The translations under genes were made by a program, and so were the position numbers. From the NCBI GenBank assembly GCA_902806575.1, contig CADCXD010000001.1, positions 4,216,001-4,280,000 of the forward strand: 64,000 bases of DNA, written 5' to 3'. Positions 11,685 through 22,804 of the stretch are shown one piece after another. This stretch comes from Jackrogersella multiformis (lineage: Eukaryota; Ascomycota; Sordariomycetes; Xylariales; Hypoxylaceae). The first letter of the stretch is position 1; every line of letters begins with the position of its first letter. The notes under the pieces were generated by a model. It was not told the DNA's origin. It did no database searches and saw only the letters and a program-made list of their open reading frames with translations.

Positions 11685-13193
11685 ATGAGGTTTTCCATTC
11701 TCTCCTTCGGCCTCCTGGCCGTGCTCACCCCGCTGACCGCGGCGTGGACGAAAGAAGGTACGTGGCAACCTCACACACGGTCTCACAGTTCCCCTGTTAC
11801 GCTGTCTTGTGATATATACGATATATACGATATATGCTAACCGTGCCCACCTGTTCCAGACCGCGAGATTTTCCGCCTACGCGACGAGCTCGCCCAGTAC
11901 GAGGGCCCCGACGTGAGCTTCTACGACTTCCTCGAGGTGACGCCGCGCGCGACCCAGGACGAGATCAACAAGGCGTACCGGAAGAAGTCGCGCGCGCTGC
12001 ACCCGGACAAGGTCAAACAGCAGCTGGCGGCCGAGCGCGCCCGGCAAGCCGCCAAGTCCAAGGCCAAGGGCAAGAAGCCCGGCACCACCGTCACCAAGCC
12101 GCCCACCCAGTCCGAGATCAAGGCCGCCGTCAAGCTCGCCGGCGACCGCCAGGCCCGCCTCTCCATCATCGCCAACATCCTGCGCGGGTCCGGCCGGGCC
12201 CGCTACGACCACTTCATATCCAACGGGTTCCCCGTGTGGAAGGGCACCGAGTACTACTACAGCCGCTACCGGCCGGGCCTGGGCACCGTGCTCTTCGGGT
12301 GCCTGCTCGTCGGCGGCGGCGGCTTCCACTACATAGCCCTGTACATGAGCTGGAAGCGGCAGCGCGAGTTCGTCGACCGGTACATCAAGTTCGCGCGGCA
12401 GGCTGCGTGGGGCGACAACCTCGGGATCCCAGGCGTCGACGGTGGTTCCGCGGCGGCGCCTCCACCACCACCACCACCGTCCGCCGCAGACGACGAGCAG
12501 ATACCCATGGCGATGAACCGCAAGCAGCGACGGATGCAGGAGCGCGAGACGCGCAAGGAGTCGGCGAAGGAGGGCAGGCGCCAGCCCCGCGGCCGCGGCC
12601 GCGTCATCGGACAGCAGCCCAGCGGAAGCGCCACGCCCGTGCCGCAGACCCAGGGCCCTGGGCCCACCGGCCCGAGGAAGCGCGTCGTGGCCGAGAACGG
12701 CAAGGTCTTGGTCGTGGACTCCCTGGGCAACGTGTTCCTCGAGCAGGAGGACGCCGACGGCAACGTGGCGGAGTTCCTTCTCGACGTGAGTGTACCCGCC
12801 AGAGCAATACCCTAAATAGTGTCAGGCAGCAGCTAACCTCCACCCCACGTGTAGCTCAACGAGCTCCCAGCGCCCACGGTCAAAGACACCGCGCTCATCA
12901 AGCTGCCGATCTGGGCGTACTCCGCCACGCTCGGAAAAGTGTTCGGTCCGAAATCCGCCTCCAACCAAGACGCGCAGGAAGACTCGGACTCGGAGCTGGA
13001 CGCACGCGAGGAAGTCGACGACGATTCCTCCTCGTCGGGGCAGGCGCAGCGGACTCCATCCACCGACTCCGCCGAGGACTTCGAGCTGCTGGAGAAGAGC
13101 GTGGAGGAGCTTCCCAGCAACCCCAAGGCGACGGGCAGCCAGGCGCAGCAGGGCGGCAGCGGCAAGGCCAAGAAGCGGAACAAGAAGAGGTAG
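11685..13193 (+). CDS. ERJ5: ER membrane J-domain co-chaperone, Erj5-like
   Basis: Three exons: 11685-11757, 11860-12785, 12855-13193; both introns are GT-AG and in frame, giving 445 residues. Residues 1-20 form a signal peptide (MRFSILSFGLLAVLTPLTAA). A J domain follows from about residue 44 (SFYDFLEVTPRATQDEI) with the HPD tripeptide that stimulates Hsp70 ATPase at about residue 73. One membrane span lies near residues 147-165 (LGTVLFGCLLVGGGGFHYI). The C-terminal half is a Pro-, Arg- and acid-rich cytosolic tail ending in a basic KKRNKKR. This order matches fungal Erj5/DNAJC1-type proteins, with the J domain in the ER lumen to recruit the luminal Hsp70. The gene is strikingly GC-rich at third positions, which produces long false frames in all other phases. 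Confidence 0.88.
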
Positions 13194-14384
13194 GACCCGA
13201 GCTTGGGCCAGGGGAGCGCACCAGAGGGGACGGGGGAGTCCTGGGTGCTCCTACACGCTTCAGGGACGGACGAAGCGTAGCCTAGGTACCTAGCCTAGCC
13301 TGATGTTTCCTCCCTCCCGCCGGGGCCTTGTTGTGGCAATCATGGATTTTTTTAGCAGGATAGAAAAATAAAACCGAGTGTGTCGAGCTTTGAGAGATAT
13401 ATATCCCTCTGCGCCTAATCATCGGTGGGTTAATAATCGTTGTGGATGCATTTCGAGCTCTCGGTATTACGAATCAGTTGCTACAATAGGTTGCACAGCA
13501 TAAGCACAATGAGCTGGAAACATTGAACCAATACCTCGAAGATTGCCTACCTACCTGCCTAGTAAATTATTAGTAATCTCTCCGCAGCAATTTTATTACC
13601 CATATCCAAGAAACCGGTAGTCTTGGAGGTTTCAGGTTGATAGACATAATATATATCCTTTCTCGTGTAGCTCAGGTTCACCTTGTATGAATATGGTTAC
13701 CTAGGTAGTTTGGAACTTTAGTAATCGTACATCATCGTCTAGTCACGACACCAAGGACACAAAAACAGGTATCGAATTGTAGAATGTAATTTATTAGGCA
13801 CATTAGGTATCTATTCAAGGCTGTGATAGATACTGCTCGACAACTCTTGGCCATACACCTACCTAGGTATATACTTAACTCCTATAAAGAGATAAGGGGA
13901 ACGATTTGCTGGCCGGATTCGAGAGATCATGACATCATCACTAACAAGGGGGGAATGGAGAGATTGTCCGAGTAGTGGGTGAAAGGGAGCATACAGGAGT
14001 GCATGCTATAGCATTGGGAGGGGTAGTAGGATCTATACATACCTAGGTACCTAGGTACCTAGAATCGTAAGCTAGGATGTCCGAGTGCTGGAAGTCAGAA
14101 GGGTTAGCCATACACTGAGCCAACGGGGGAGTAGGGGGGAAGAGATATAAAGGCTATGAAGGGAAAAATCCTCAACTCCGTCCTGTGATGACATGAATTG
14201 ATGTATGTGCAGTCCAGTCTGAATATGCTCGCAACCATGCAACATCCTCCGCGAAACCATAAAATGCCTTTGCCTCCTTCATATTATCGGTTCCCAATAG
14301 TCCCTCGTAAGTAATCTACCTAGTAGAACTAATATGCACTAATATGTGCTGTGCTGATTTGATAGATGGGATGTACATATTGGA
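13194..14384. other. Spacer with tandem CCTAGGTA palindromes
   Basis: 3' flanks of two convergent genes. No coding signal. A compact run of overlapping TACCTAGGTA palindromes lies at 14040-14062 and further single copies lie near 13690 and 13860. Confidence 0.5.
14040..14062. repeat. Overlapping TACCTAGGTA palindromes
   Basis: TACCTAGGTA overlapping itself so that the whole 23-base stretch can pair with itself. One of more than 20 exact occurrences of this palindrome in the window. Confidence 0.7.
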
Positions 14385-15200
14385 TTATAGCTCCATGCTG
14401 TCCATGTGCTGAAAAGCCCCGTATTGGTTCTCCATGGCCTGCTGCCGTCTAATCCATTCGTTATCATAGACCGGATCCGTTGCTGGCCGGTAAGTGGGAC
14501 CGCCCACAGCAGTACCAAAATGACTATACACATCCTTAGGTACTGACATGGCCTCTACATACTGCTGCCTCGCGGATTCTTCGTATTCTCGTCGAGCCAA
14601 AGCTTCGTAGCCAGACATCATGTAGGGCTCGATATCCGACATGGCGACCCATCGGCCGTCCCCGTTCTGAACGGGTGTCAGTGGTGTGCCGTCCATAGAC
14701 ATCATGGTATTCTTCTGCTCCTCTTCTGCTAGTCTTCGCTCGTGTCGAAGTTGGGCCAATATCTCTTCTTGCTCGACTGTCGTACTAGTCCAGGCGACAG
14801 CTGAGTTGTCCTGGGTGTTCGAAGGGGGGCAGATTTGCCACAGTTGGATTAGACGGAGCTTCTGGGAGTCCTCGGCGGTCTTGAATAGCTGTAGCTGCGC
14901 CGCGGAAAGCCCTGTATGATCAATCCCATGCTTGTTTAAGATAGATTCGGTAGATGGCTCTTGTGTCTGTGGAGGTTCTGAAGACGGCCGCTGGTGTTGT
15001 ACTGATGGTTCGTCATGGTGGACAAGATGGGCAGAGTGGTGGTAGTGTTGAGAAATAGAGTACGTTATTTGCGGCTCTGACTCCTGCGCCCTAGGTGTTT
15101 CTCGAGTAACCTGGACTGGTTGAGGCTGCAATGTTAAGTTCCGAGAGAACATCGCAGCAAGCTCTTCGCTAGTCTGCATGTCGGGTTGAGTATACGTCAT
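14385..15200 (-). CDS. Conserved-looking protein of unknown function
   Basis: Single-exon frame of 271 residues; ATG at 15200. I do not recognise a named family. The first 90 residues are Gln/Pro/Ser/His-rich and look disordered. Residues about 95-135 (ESILNKHGIDHTGLSAAQ followed by LFKTAEDSQKLRLIQLWQI) look like a folded helical core. A charged helix with Glu/Arg repeats follows near 150-170 (EILAQLRHERRLAEEE), and the C-terminal 60 residues are Tyr/Met-rich. Ordinary codon use and length support a real gene. No signal peptide or membrane segment. Function not inferred. Confidence 0.7.
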   Translation of the reverse strand: MTYTQPDMQTSEELAAMFSRNLTLQPQPVQVTRETPRAQESEPQITYSISQHYHHSAHLVHHDEPSVQHQRPSSEPPQTQEPSTESILNKHGIDHTGLSAAQLQLFKTAEDSQKLRLIQLWQICPPSNTQDNSAVAWTSTTVEQEEILAQLRHERRLAEEEQKNTMMSMDGTPLTPVQNGDGRWVAMSDIEPYMMSGYEALARREYEESARQQYVEAMSVPKDVYSHFGTAVGGPTYRPATDPVYDNEWIRRQQAMENQYGAFQHMDSMEL

Positions 15201-16947
15201 CGTCTAGAATGTAATAGGATTAGAAATAGCTCAAGACCCTCCCCTGTGGGGATTGGGGATAGGTATTTACCGCGACTAAGGAATGATCCTGTTGATGCTG
15301 GATATTTAAGTCGATATACTAGTTGCTTCGCCGGTTCTGAAATAAGCTGTTGGAGTAGACTGTCGCAAAGTTGGAATGAAGATAGCTGCGTTTGAGGAGT
15401 GGTGAGGATTCTGATCAAAGTACGGGGTATGAAGTGAGATGAACTGTTGATAGTAAAACGAGAACTGTAAGAATTCTGCTTTATATTGACTATGCTAAGT
15501 ACTTGGGTTGTGCTAGAGTTCTCGGTATGCTTTGAATGTCAGATCTCAAGGAAGCACAAGAATGTGGAAGAGGACGAGTAGTCCTTTTTGTTTCACTTGG
15601 GACTTGTGACTCGGAAGTCGATGTAAGGCAGACGACAGATAAGCGGTCAATGCCAGTGACTGTTTTGACCCTGGAAAGAGATCAGATGCTGCTACTAGAA
15701 GAGCAGGGGGAGATGAGGGTCCAAATGCGAAAGGGGAAGACGAGGGATTATCACTCAAAACTAACATTGAAGAGTTAGCTGACGAGATGAATTCTCTTAA
15801 GTTGAAAGAATCACGGATGGGCAAAGTTGAACTGGGGGGAAATGGTGAAATAGTTGCCTAAAGTAAAGAAATTTGGAGTAGAAGGCAGAATGTATAAGAT
15901 GGAAGGTGAAAAGGGAAATACTTCGAGTCAAATGATGAAGGCGCGTTGAAGACTTGAAGACTTGAAAGACCCAACGGGAGATGACGGAGATTCGAGACAC
16001 GAATCAGGAAGGATGGAGGGGAGGGGTAATTGATGCCTGCCCAGGTAGGTGAGATGGCATCTGCAAACTCTCCAGGGCTAGCGTTGATGGGGGGCTATTT
16101 TACTGGGTTAGGGGTCTCTAGGCCGTGACCATTGGCGCCCAAAGCTACCCAAGACTCCACTAAACTTTAGTACTCATCCGTGGCAGCTGCGTTGGCATCG
16201 CCGATACTGGACGTACCTGCATTGTTATACAATATTTTACCCCTTTCTGGGCCTTCATCGGTTCGATTCTCAACAGATCATATCTTCTTATGCAACAAAT
16301 AAAGATCGAAACCAATACAAGCCACCACTCTATTCCCAAGATAGCGGAAACCCCATCTACCTAACAGTCTAGGTACCTAGCCAAGTGGGACAATATGAAA
16401 TAAATGTTAATACCGGAACAAAGATTACTTACCTGCCTAAGGTAGGAGCAATATTACAATAGATGACTGGAATCAGCTTCTTATAGACCCATACTTAACA
16501 GAAGCCGGAAACTCCCGTATTAAAGTACGAGTGACCTTGAGTTTGTCTACCTCCATAGGCTTCCTTAAAGTCGACATGTAACGCTAATATGCACGACATT
16601 TGAAGCCTGCAATTTTGCCTAAGGATGTAAGTAATTAGCAATAAAGGGGCTGCAATATCCAACCCTTACATAGTACATACATATGTACTTACCTTAGGTA
16701 GGTAGCTAGTACCTAACTTAAGTAACGTCAGGTCACTCAGATTCGTATCTATTAGATTTTAGAGAACATAGGTATGCATTATAGGAGCACAAGATCGAAA
16801 TTTTGAAATGTTGCCTAGATACCATTTCTTTCAGATCCTATTAACTATGGAATAGTTCGCAACAGGAAATATCTCTTAAATTCTATGAATACATGCCAGA
16901 GGGGTGTCTAGAAGATCTCATTTAAACCACATAAGTCTACAACTTTC
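15201..16947. other. Spacer and probable 5' leader
   Basis: About 1.7 kb. The purine-rich part 15540-16010 is probably the promoter and 5' leader of the gene ending at 14385. The rest is AT-rich with CCTAGGTA-type palindrome fragments near 16367, 16430 and 16690. No gene recognised. Confidence 0.45.
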
Positions 16948-17490
16948 TTAATCGAACGCTTCCCCTTCCATAACCCCATACAAGCAGCAGTCGCCCACCA
17001 ATATCCATCTGCCACCAGCCGGACGAGCCACAACTGGTCCTCTGTGGCCTTGCAGTATAATTACTTTATATTCAGCTTCTGTTTTCGAAGGTACAAGTCC
17101 CATATAGCCTTCCTCTGTACCTTGTAACAAAATTTCTGCAGTCTGTCAGATCTGTGTACTCCTGAAGTTGGCTTAATATAAAATCCCCGGTGGCATTTAA
17201 ACATTCCCAAGCAAGTTCGTAGACGATCATACAGTACCTAGGTAGCTTCTCAAGTTATCTATCGTATCAATGACCCGAGTGAACTTAGAAGCATTCACGA
17301 TAAGCCTATCGAAATCTTCAAATCGGTGTAAAGTGATGAAACGATCATATCTATCGTAGAGGGCTTTAGCCATAAGCCTGGCCTTCTCGAAGGTTTCCCA
17401 GGGGACCTCAAAGCCACCACATATTAGTAGGATCTGGCCCAAGAAGAAGCTCCTGGATAATCCAAGTGAACCCGGGCCGCCCAAAAAATG
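16948..17490 (-). pseudogene. Remnant of a HET-domain (heterokaryon incompatibility) gene
   Basis: Only the middle and C-terminal part of a HET-type protein can be traced, across several frames. From right to left: FTWIIQELLLG (the W-x-x-QE signature late in the HET domain) near 17480-17445; then, after a frameshift near 17440-17455, ILLICGGFEVPWETFEKA; then a third stretch; and finally GYMGLVPS...GPVVARPAGGRWILVGDC...YGVMEGEA at 16948-17130, the usual C-terminal block of these proteins. The N-terminal half of the HET domain is absent. Intact HET proteins trigger cell death on fusion of incompatible strains; this copy should not. Broken HET genes are common in these fungi. Confidence 0.6.
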
Positions 17491-18471
17491 AGTGAAATGC
17501 CCTCATTATTCCCGGCATGTCCAGTATATACAGCTGCTTGGCCCATAGTCCATCCTATTTTTCCCCCGCGTTTCACAGTCCTCGATGTTGATTTTTTCCT
17601 CTTCCCCAGCGTCGAGTCTAGCAGCCATCCTCGAACGCGGATTTTGTGCGACGACTCTGCTTCCCAAGCTAAATTGCCAGGCGCCTGAATGAGCTATATG
17701 TAGCGCACATGAGCGGAACTTGCACGTTCTTATCTGGAATGCTGTCTTGGTTGATGCATATTGCATCTATCCATGACATTTTGGCGTTCTTCGCGTCTCG
17801 CAGGCGAAGTAAAGCTGCGTGAAGATTCCGCGTCACGTAAAGTGTGCACTACCAACTGGAATTGTGACCTTCCCAGTACGTCTTTTTCAGCAATAAGATA
17901 AAGCTTCGTAGTCGTTTTTGGCGGATAGTGAAACATGGCGGATCTCGCGCTCGGCAGCAAATGGTCTATAAATGAGTAGCATCATTGAACAGATTATCGT
18001 GGACGATAGTACATATCATACATTTCAATATAAATATGTGTTTAGTTTACTTAGATAAATTGTATGGGTTTACCTCGTTAATATTATATTTGTAGTTTGT
18101 AGTTCATAGGTCGTGGTTCAGTGATTGGGTAAATCCCTCCATACCTCACAACCGTGGATGTAACACAAACACACACAGCCACGAATCGAACCTATCAACA
18201 TCAAAGTAATCGGTCCTGTTTTTCCAGACTCATATCGTGAGGTTTGGTGAATTAACAAATTCATCCAGAACGGCTAGTAAGAGCTTCATATAAAAATTGA
18301 ACGCTAGATATTTACCTAGGTATCTATGTACCCAGATATTCATCGAAGCATTTCTGACTGCATGGCATTGAGTCGTATTGAATTGTCAGATTGTATTTTA
18401 ATCTAAGAACCTCGTCGACGGTGGCAAACAAGGCACTTCACCCGTAATACATCTCGTACTATATATCCCAT
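17491..18471. other. Spacer, no clear gene
   Basis: Two open frames on the minus strand (17506-17766 and 17730-17960) have no recognisable content. A TACCTAGGTA copy lies near 18313. A GGTTCGATTC stretch near 18185 does not fold into a tRNA T arm. Confidence 0.4.
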
Positions 18472-20069
18472 TCACATGACAAAGAGAATACTTGTATCTG
18501 AATATGTTAGAACAGTTTTGCAGCAATGGGGCATAAAAAAGACTTACCAAGAGGATGACTGCAAGACAACTGTGGCTTCTGCGTATACTTGGTCTGCAAA
18601 ACATCGCGGATGCTGTTGAGAAGCTCCACATAGCTTTGCTTTGGGTCTTGTTTAAGCGCCGTGATGAATGCCCAAGACATTGCTCCGGTTGCTTGAGACG
18701 CGATTGTCGCATCCGCACTGTAGCATTATTAGGATTTCTTGTCAGGATTCCTTTTGGTCGGCATCACTTACGATGTTTGATCATCCTTGCTGCCAGACCA
18801 CATAATGACATCTGCAGGCGAGGTCTAAATCTTAGGGTTAATACTTCCGTAACAACTGCAAATCTAGGTTATGATTGGTTGATTCTCTGGCCTATTTACC
18901 TTGGTTTCAATTGTCTTCTTGTATCCATCATCTCCCCTGTACGCCGTCTTAGCGAAGCTAAAGATAGCACTAGCAACTCCCGCCGTGTCGCCCGAAGCAT
19001 AGGATGAAAATGCCTTAAGCAATCCCTGCCCAGCTTCGGAAGCAAGATTGGGCTCCTTTAGAACACCTTTAGTTGAGTAGATGTAGGGCAAGTCTAGAAC
19101 GGAGCCAGAATGGCACGAATCGAAGATTGCTGTCAGTCTCACACCTGCCTGGAGAGGCTTAATGACCACGTGATGGATCTGATCGTCGACGATGTGACCG
19201 GCCTTGGTGTAGTCGACAGGGTAGATAACTTCGTCATAGCCGTCCTCCTCGTCGCCATCTATATTCAAAGGTAAGTGAGTCCGTTTGTAGTCATAGATAC
19301 CTACCTAGGTAGGTATATGTGAATATGGAATTATATTACCTTCATCCTTTGCCTGTCCGCCATGACCTGAGTAGTGTAGAAACAGCGCATCATTAGGCCT
19401 AGCACCGGCCACCAGCCACTCCATAGCTCGAATAATGTTCGCCTTGGTAGGTATCATGACAGGGTTAGATTGGTCATCAGTCAAGATTATCATATCTTCC
19501 CTCTTGTAGCCGTAGCGTTCGATGAGAAATTGGGAGACGTTTTTGGTATCATTGATGCAACCGCGCAACTCGCCCTTCTGGCCGAAATAGTTAATTCCAA
19601 TCAATAAAGCCTTGCGTTTGCCGGAGCAGTTGGAATACTGAAAGGTATAACCTTCAGGAGCCCCGTGACCGAACTGCTGTGGAGCTGTCGGGGGAGGCGG
19701 ACCTGATCGATGATGAGCTCCGTAACCCTGAGGAGGGCCACCGCCGGAGTGAAGGGGATAGCCATAAGGATCTAAGCCTTGAGGCGGGGGGCCTGTAGGT
19801 GGTGGGTAGTGGCCGGGATATTGATGATGAGACGGGGGAGGAGGGCCGCCTTGAGGAGCATATTGATTATATCCTCCGCCATACTGCGGCTGCTGATCAT
19901 AGCCGTGCTGCTGAGGAGGAGGACCGCCAGAGGGAGGTCCATACTGGTAGCCTTGAGGAGGAGGTTGCGATGACCATTGCTGATTAGGAGGAGACTGATG
20001 AGGAGGTTGATGACCACCACCATATCCCCCGTCGTAACCCTGTTGTTGATTATAACCCCAACCGGACAT
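18472..20069 (-). CDS. MCA1: Metacaspase (type I, C14B peptidase)
   Basis: Five exons: 20069-19340, 19258-18900, 18824-18772, 18717-18548, 18497-18472; all four introns are GT-AG and the total is exactly 446 codons (445 residues). The first 135 residues are a Pro/Gln/Gly/Tyr-rich prodomain typical of type I metacaspases. The p20-like domain starts at KRKALLIGINYF, has the catalytic His in HYSGHGG and the catalytic Cys in DSCHSG. The p10-like part includes SPADVIMWSGSKDDQTS and ends DTSILFVM. Metacaspases are calcium-activated cysteine proteases cutting after Arg/Lys, involved in stress, proteostasis and death-like responses. Intron 1 holds a TACCTAGGTA palindrome (19302-19311). The gene diverges from the WW-domain gene across 1.2 kb. 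Confidence 0.95.
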
Positions 20070-21288
20070 TTTGGGAAGTTAATGAAGACTACAGTTTACA
20101 AGAGAAAGGATTGGAATTGAGCGATCGGATCTTTTTTTCCGACTCGTTTGAAAAGAAGCTAGGTACTTAAGCCTTGAGAGGTTGAGGTATGAGATGTGGA
20201 GCGATGGCTACGAGAGGTTACGTATAAAGGTATGTAGGTCTAAGAAATGGTCTAGGTTAAGAAATAGTCTAAGAACCTTGGAAATTGTCTAAGAGATGAT
20301 GTACATCCGTACCTAAGTAGGTATTTGCGGCTGAGACATTGTCAGCCACTACCTACAAAGGGAGGTAGATTTCTAGATACCTAGGTACTTGAAGACTTTA
20401 ATGATCGCTGGGGCCCGGTACCTACCTTATGTAGAGGGGTCTTGGCTTCCATAAGAATGAGGGGCAGGAGGCCAACTGTGGAGGGCGCTAGGGACATAAT
20501 GCAGCTTTAGAGATTGTAAGTTGCCGTGTAACCGAGTTTATATTCTTGTACCTTGGTACCTATCTTTAAGTGCCTACCTAGGTACCTCCTGACCTGGAGG
20601 CAGCCAGGCAGCGAGGGCGTTAAAACCGATCATCCGATCATGTTTAGTCGATTCACCTTGGTAAGAATGATCCTCCCAAGATCCGGGAGCAACCGCAATA
20701 CTAACATGAGCTAACATAAGGTTAGCTATCCATTTAGTGTACTGCCTACCTACCTCCTAATAGGTACCCAGGTGTAGGTACGTGAATATAATGGGAGCCC
20801 TAGAGATCTACGGATCTCAATAAACCTCCACTGCGCATCTACCTGCATTACACTACCAGCTAATACCTTTTCCCTCATATGCACCACCCACACATAAACG
20901 ATATACCTTTGCAACTTTAGGTGACATTATGAGTACCAGAGTTCTGCAGGTTTCAGCTAAGCTAGGATTATGATCCATCGTATCTCTTTCGCAATATCGA
21001 AGTCACGCCGTTAGCCGTCAGCCCGCATATATAAGACTTGGCAACCCATTGATTAGCCATTCTCAGATACCTTCACATATTTATTACCTACCTAAGGTAG
21101 GTACCCAGGCTTAGGTTTTCTGCGGAGGGGAGGGAAACCCCGGCTGGGGCCATATCTATATCTTAGAAGATCTTGTATACTACCTAGGTATGTAGTGTTC
21201 CTATCTACTAAATTACTGGTATCATATATGAAAAGAAGGATAAGTCTAATAAACGGACAAAACGTCTTAGGCCATCTACAAATCTACA
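20070..21288. other. Shared divergent promoter region
   Basis: Lies between the 5' ends of the metacaspase and the WW-domain gene. Rich in CCTAGGTA palindromes (20575-20584, 21181-21190 and near-copies around 20290, 20380, 20760, 21095). No open frame of interest. Confidence 0.5.
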
Positions 21289-22429
21289 ATGTCTTTCTTC
21301 AGCAACTTGAGTAGCAAGCTCGGCGGTTTGGACCTCGGCTCCGAAAAACCGAGGGAGAGAGAAGGATATCCAAGTTAGTCGCCATCATCTCACGTTATGA
21401 ATACCAAGTACTGGCTATTTCAAGGTTGAGAGTAGCGTTAAATGATTCACTAGGCCAGCAGAATTACCCGCCTCCCTCTCAGCAATACGGGAGTAGCTAC
21501 GGTCAACAGCAACAACAACCGTACCCGCCATACGACAACAAGCCTGCTTCATCTCCCCATCAAGGCTCTTATAGCAGCCCTCCCCCACCGACTTCGGGGC
21601 CGACCTATTCACCACCACCAGATAAACCACCAATCCCCTCGGGCTGGATACCACAGTTTGACCAGCAGTATCAACGATGGTACTATCATGAGCAGGCTAC
21701 TAGCCACTCGCAGTGGGAGGCGCCGGGCTACCATGCCGCAAGCAATGCTAGGGAGGATCGAGGATGGGGTTCGCAGGCTGAATCTGGTTATTCCCACGGC
21801 GGTACCTCAGGTTTTGGATATTCTTCTCATGAATCTCACGGCTACGACTCCCACGGTGGCCATGGGGAACAAGCCGGTTATGGATATAGCCATGGGGATC
21901 ACGGGCACGGTCAGCACTCAGGTGAGGGCCACGATGGATATGAAAGCGCCGAGAAAAAGAAGAAGGACAAGAAGGACAAGAAGAGCGGCCATGGAGGCCT
22001 CTTATTGGGCGCTGCCGGTGGTCTTGCGGTGGGCGCAATCGGTGGCGCATTGATTGCTAACGCTCTTGGTAAGTCGTTTCTTTTCGATGGCGCCTTTAAC
22101 CCCCTATGTAGCTACTTAGGAAGATATAGGCCTGGGCTAACGCTTATGTAGACGACTCTTCTGATGAAGAGCACCACAACGCACCGGCATCGGTATACGC
22201 AGCTCCTCCTGCTGCCCCTAGCTATGCCGAGCCGGTTTACGAGCCAATGTACAATGCTGACGGCGAGTACGTTGATGCTAGCGACCGGGAGTCGGTTCGC
22301 TCCGCTCGTGAAGACTACGAAGAAGCTCTCGCCAAGGCAAATGATTCCTCTGCTAGTAGTAGCGATATGGAAGAACTAGAAGAGGCTCGGGAGGAATATG
22401 AAGAAGAGTACGAGGAAGCGTACGACTAA
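21289..22429 (+). CDS. WW-domain protein with glycine-zipper and acidic tail
   Basis: Three exons: 21289-21373, 21454-22068, 22152-22429, with in-frame GT-AG introns, giving 325 residues. ATG chosen because it starts a short exon (MSFFSNLSSKLGGLDLG) that joins in phase. After a Gln/Tyr/Pro-rich stretch, a WW domain spans about residues 87-118, with SGWIPQFDQQYQRWYYHE and the second signature Trp in SQWEAPGY; such domains bind Pro-rich ligands. Next come His/Gly/Tyr/Ser repeats, a Lys-rich stretch (KKKKDKKDKK), then a glycine-zipper-like hydrophobic segment (GGLLLGAAGGLAVGAIGG) and an acidic tail. The role is unknown; the architecture suggests a scaffold that can touch membranes. Confidence 0.85.
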
Positions 22430-22804
22430 ACGACTTCTTGTAAGGTTTGAAATTTGGGAGGGGTTGAGTGTTTTTTGCGAGAAACTATGCGGCACACGAT
22501 TCCGATGAATATCTTACGATATTCACACTCTTACCTAACGACTAGCAATTCCTTTTACGTTGGTATGAGATTCATGATTGAGCACGGTAAATTCTATAGA
22601 CTTACGACTGTTATGATTCTTGATCTCACTTATAACAAGGTCTTATGCAGTAACATCATATTTATTGTCTATGATAAATACTACATACTTGGGTGACGTT
22701 AAACTAATTCTTATTCTAAGCAGGGTGCAATACATCATCGGGATACGGCTTGGGACATAGGTAATTCTATTACTTCACGCTCGCCTTGGGTATGTTAAAA
22801 CTCA
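22430..22804. other. Convergent 3' spacer
   Basis: Between the stops of the WW-domain gene and the monooxygenase. AT-rich; nothing else recognised. Confidence 0.5.

Noticed and set aside
11834..13285. Long plus-strand frame of 483 codons overlapping the J-protein gene
   Set aside because: Arg/Pro/Ala-rich shadow of a GC-rich gene; the J domain, signal peptide and splice sites are in the other frame.
17506..17960. Two minus-strand frames of 76-86 codons
   Set aside because: Overlapping frames, unusual composition and no family; probably chance.
18170..18200. GGTTCGATTC on the minus strand, resembling a tRNA T loop
   Set aside because: The flanking bases do not pair into a T stem and no anticodon or acceptor arm is present.
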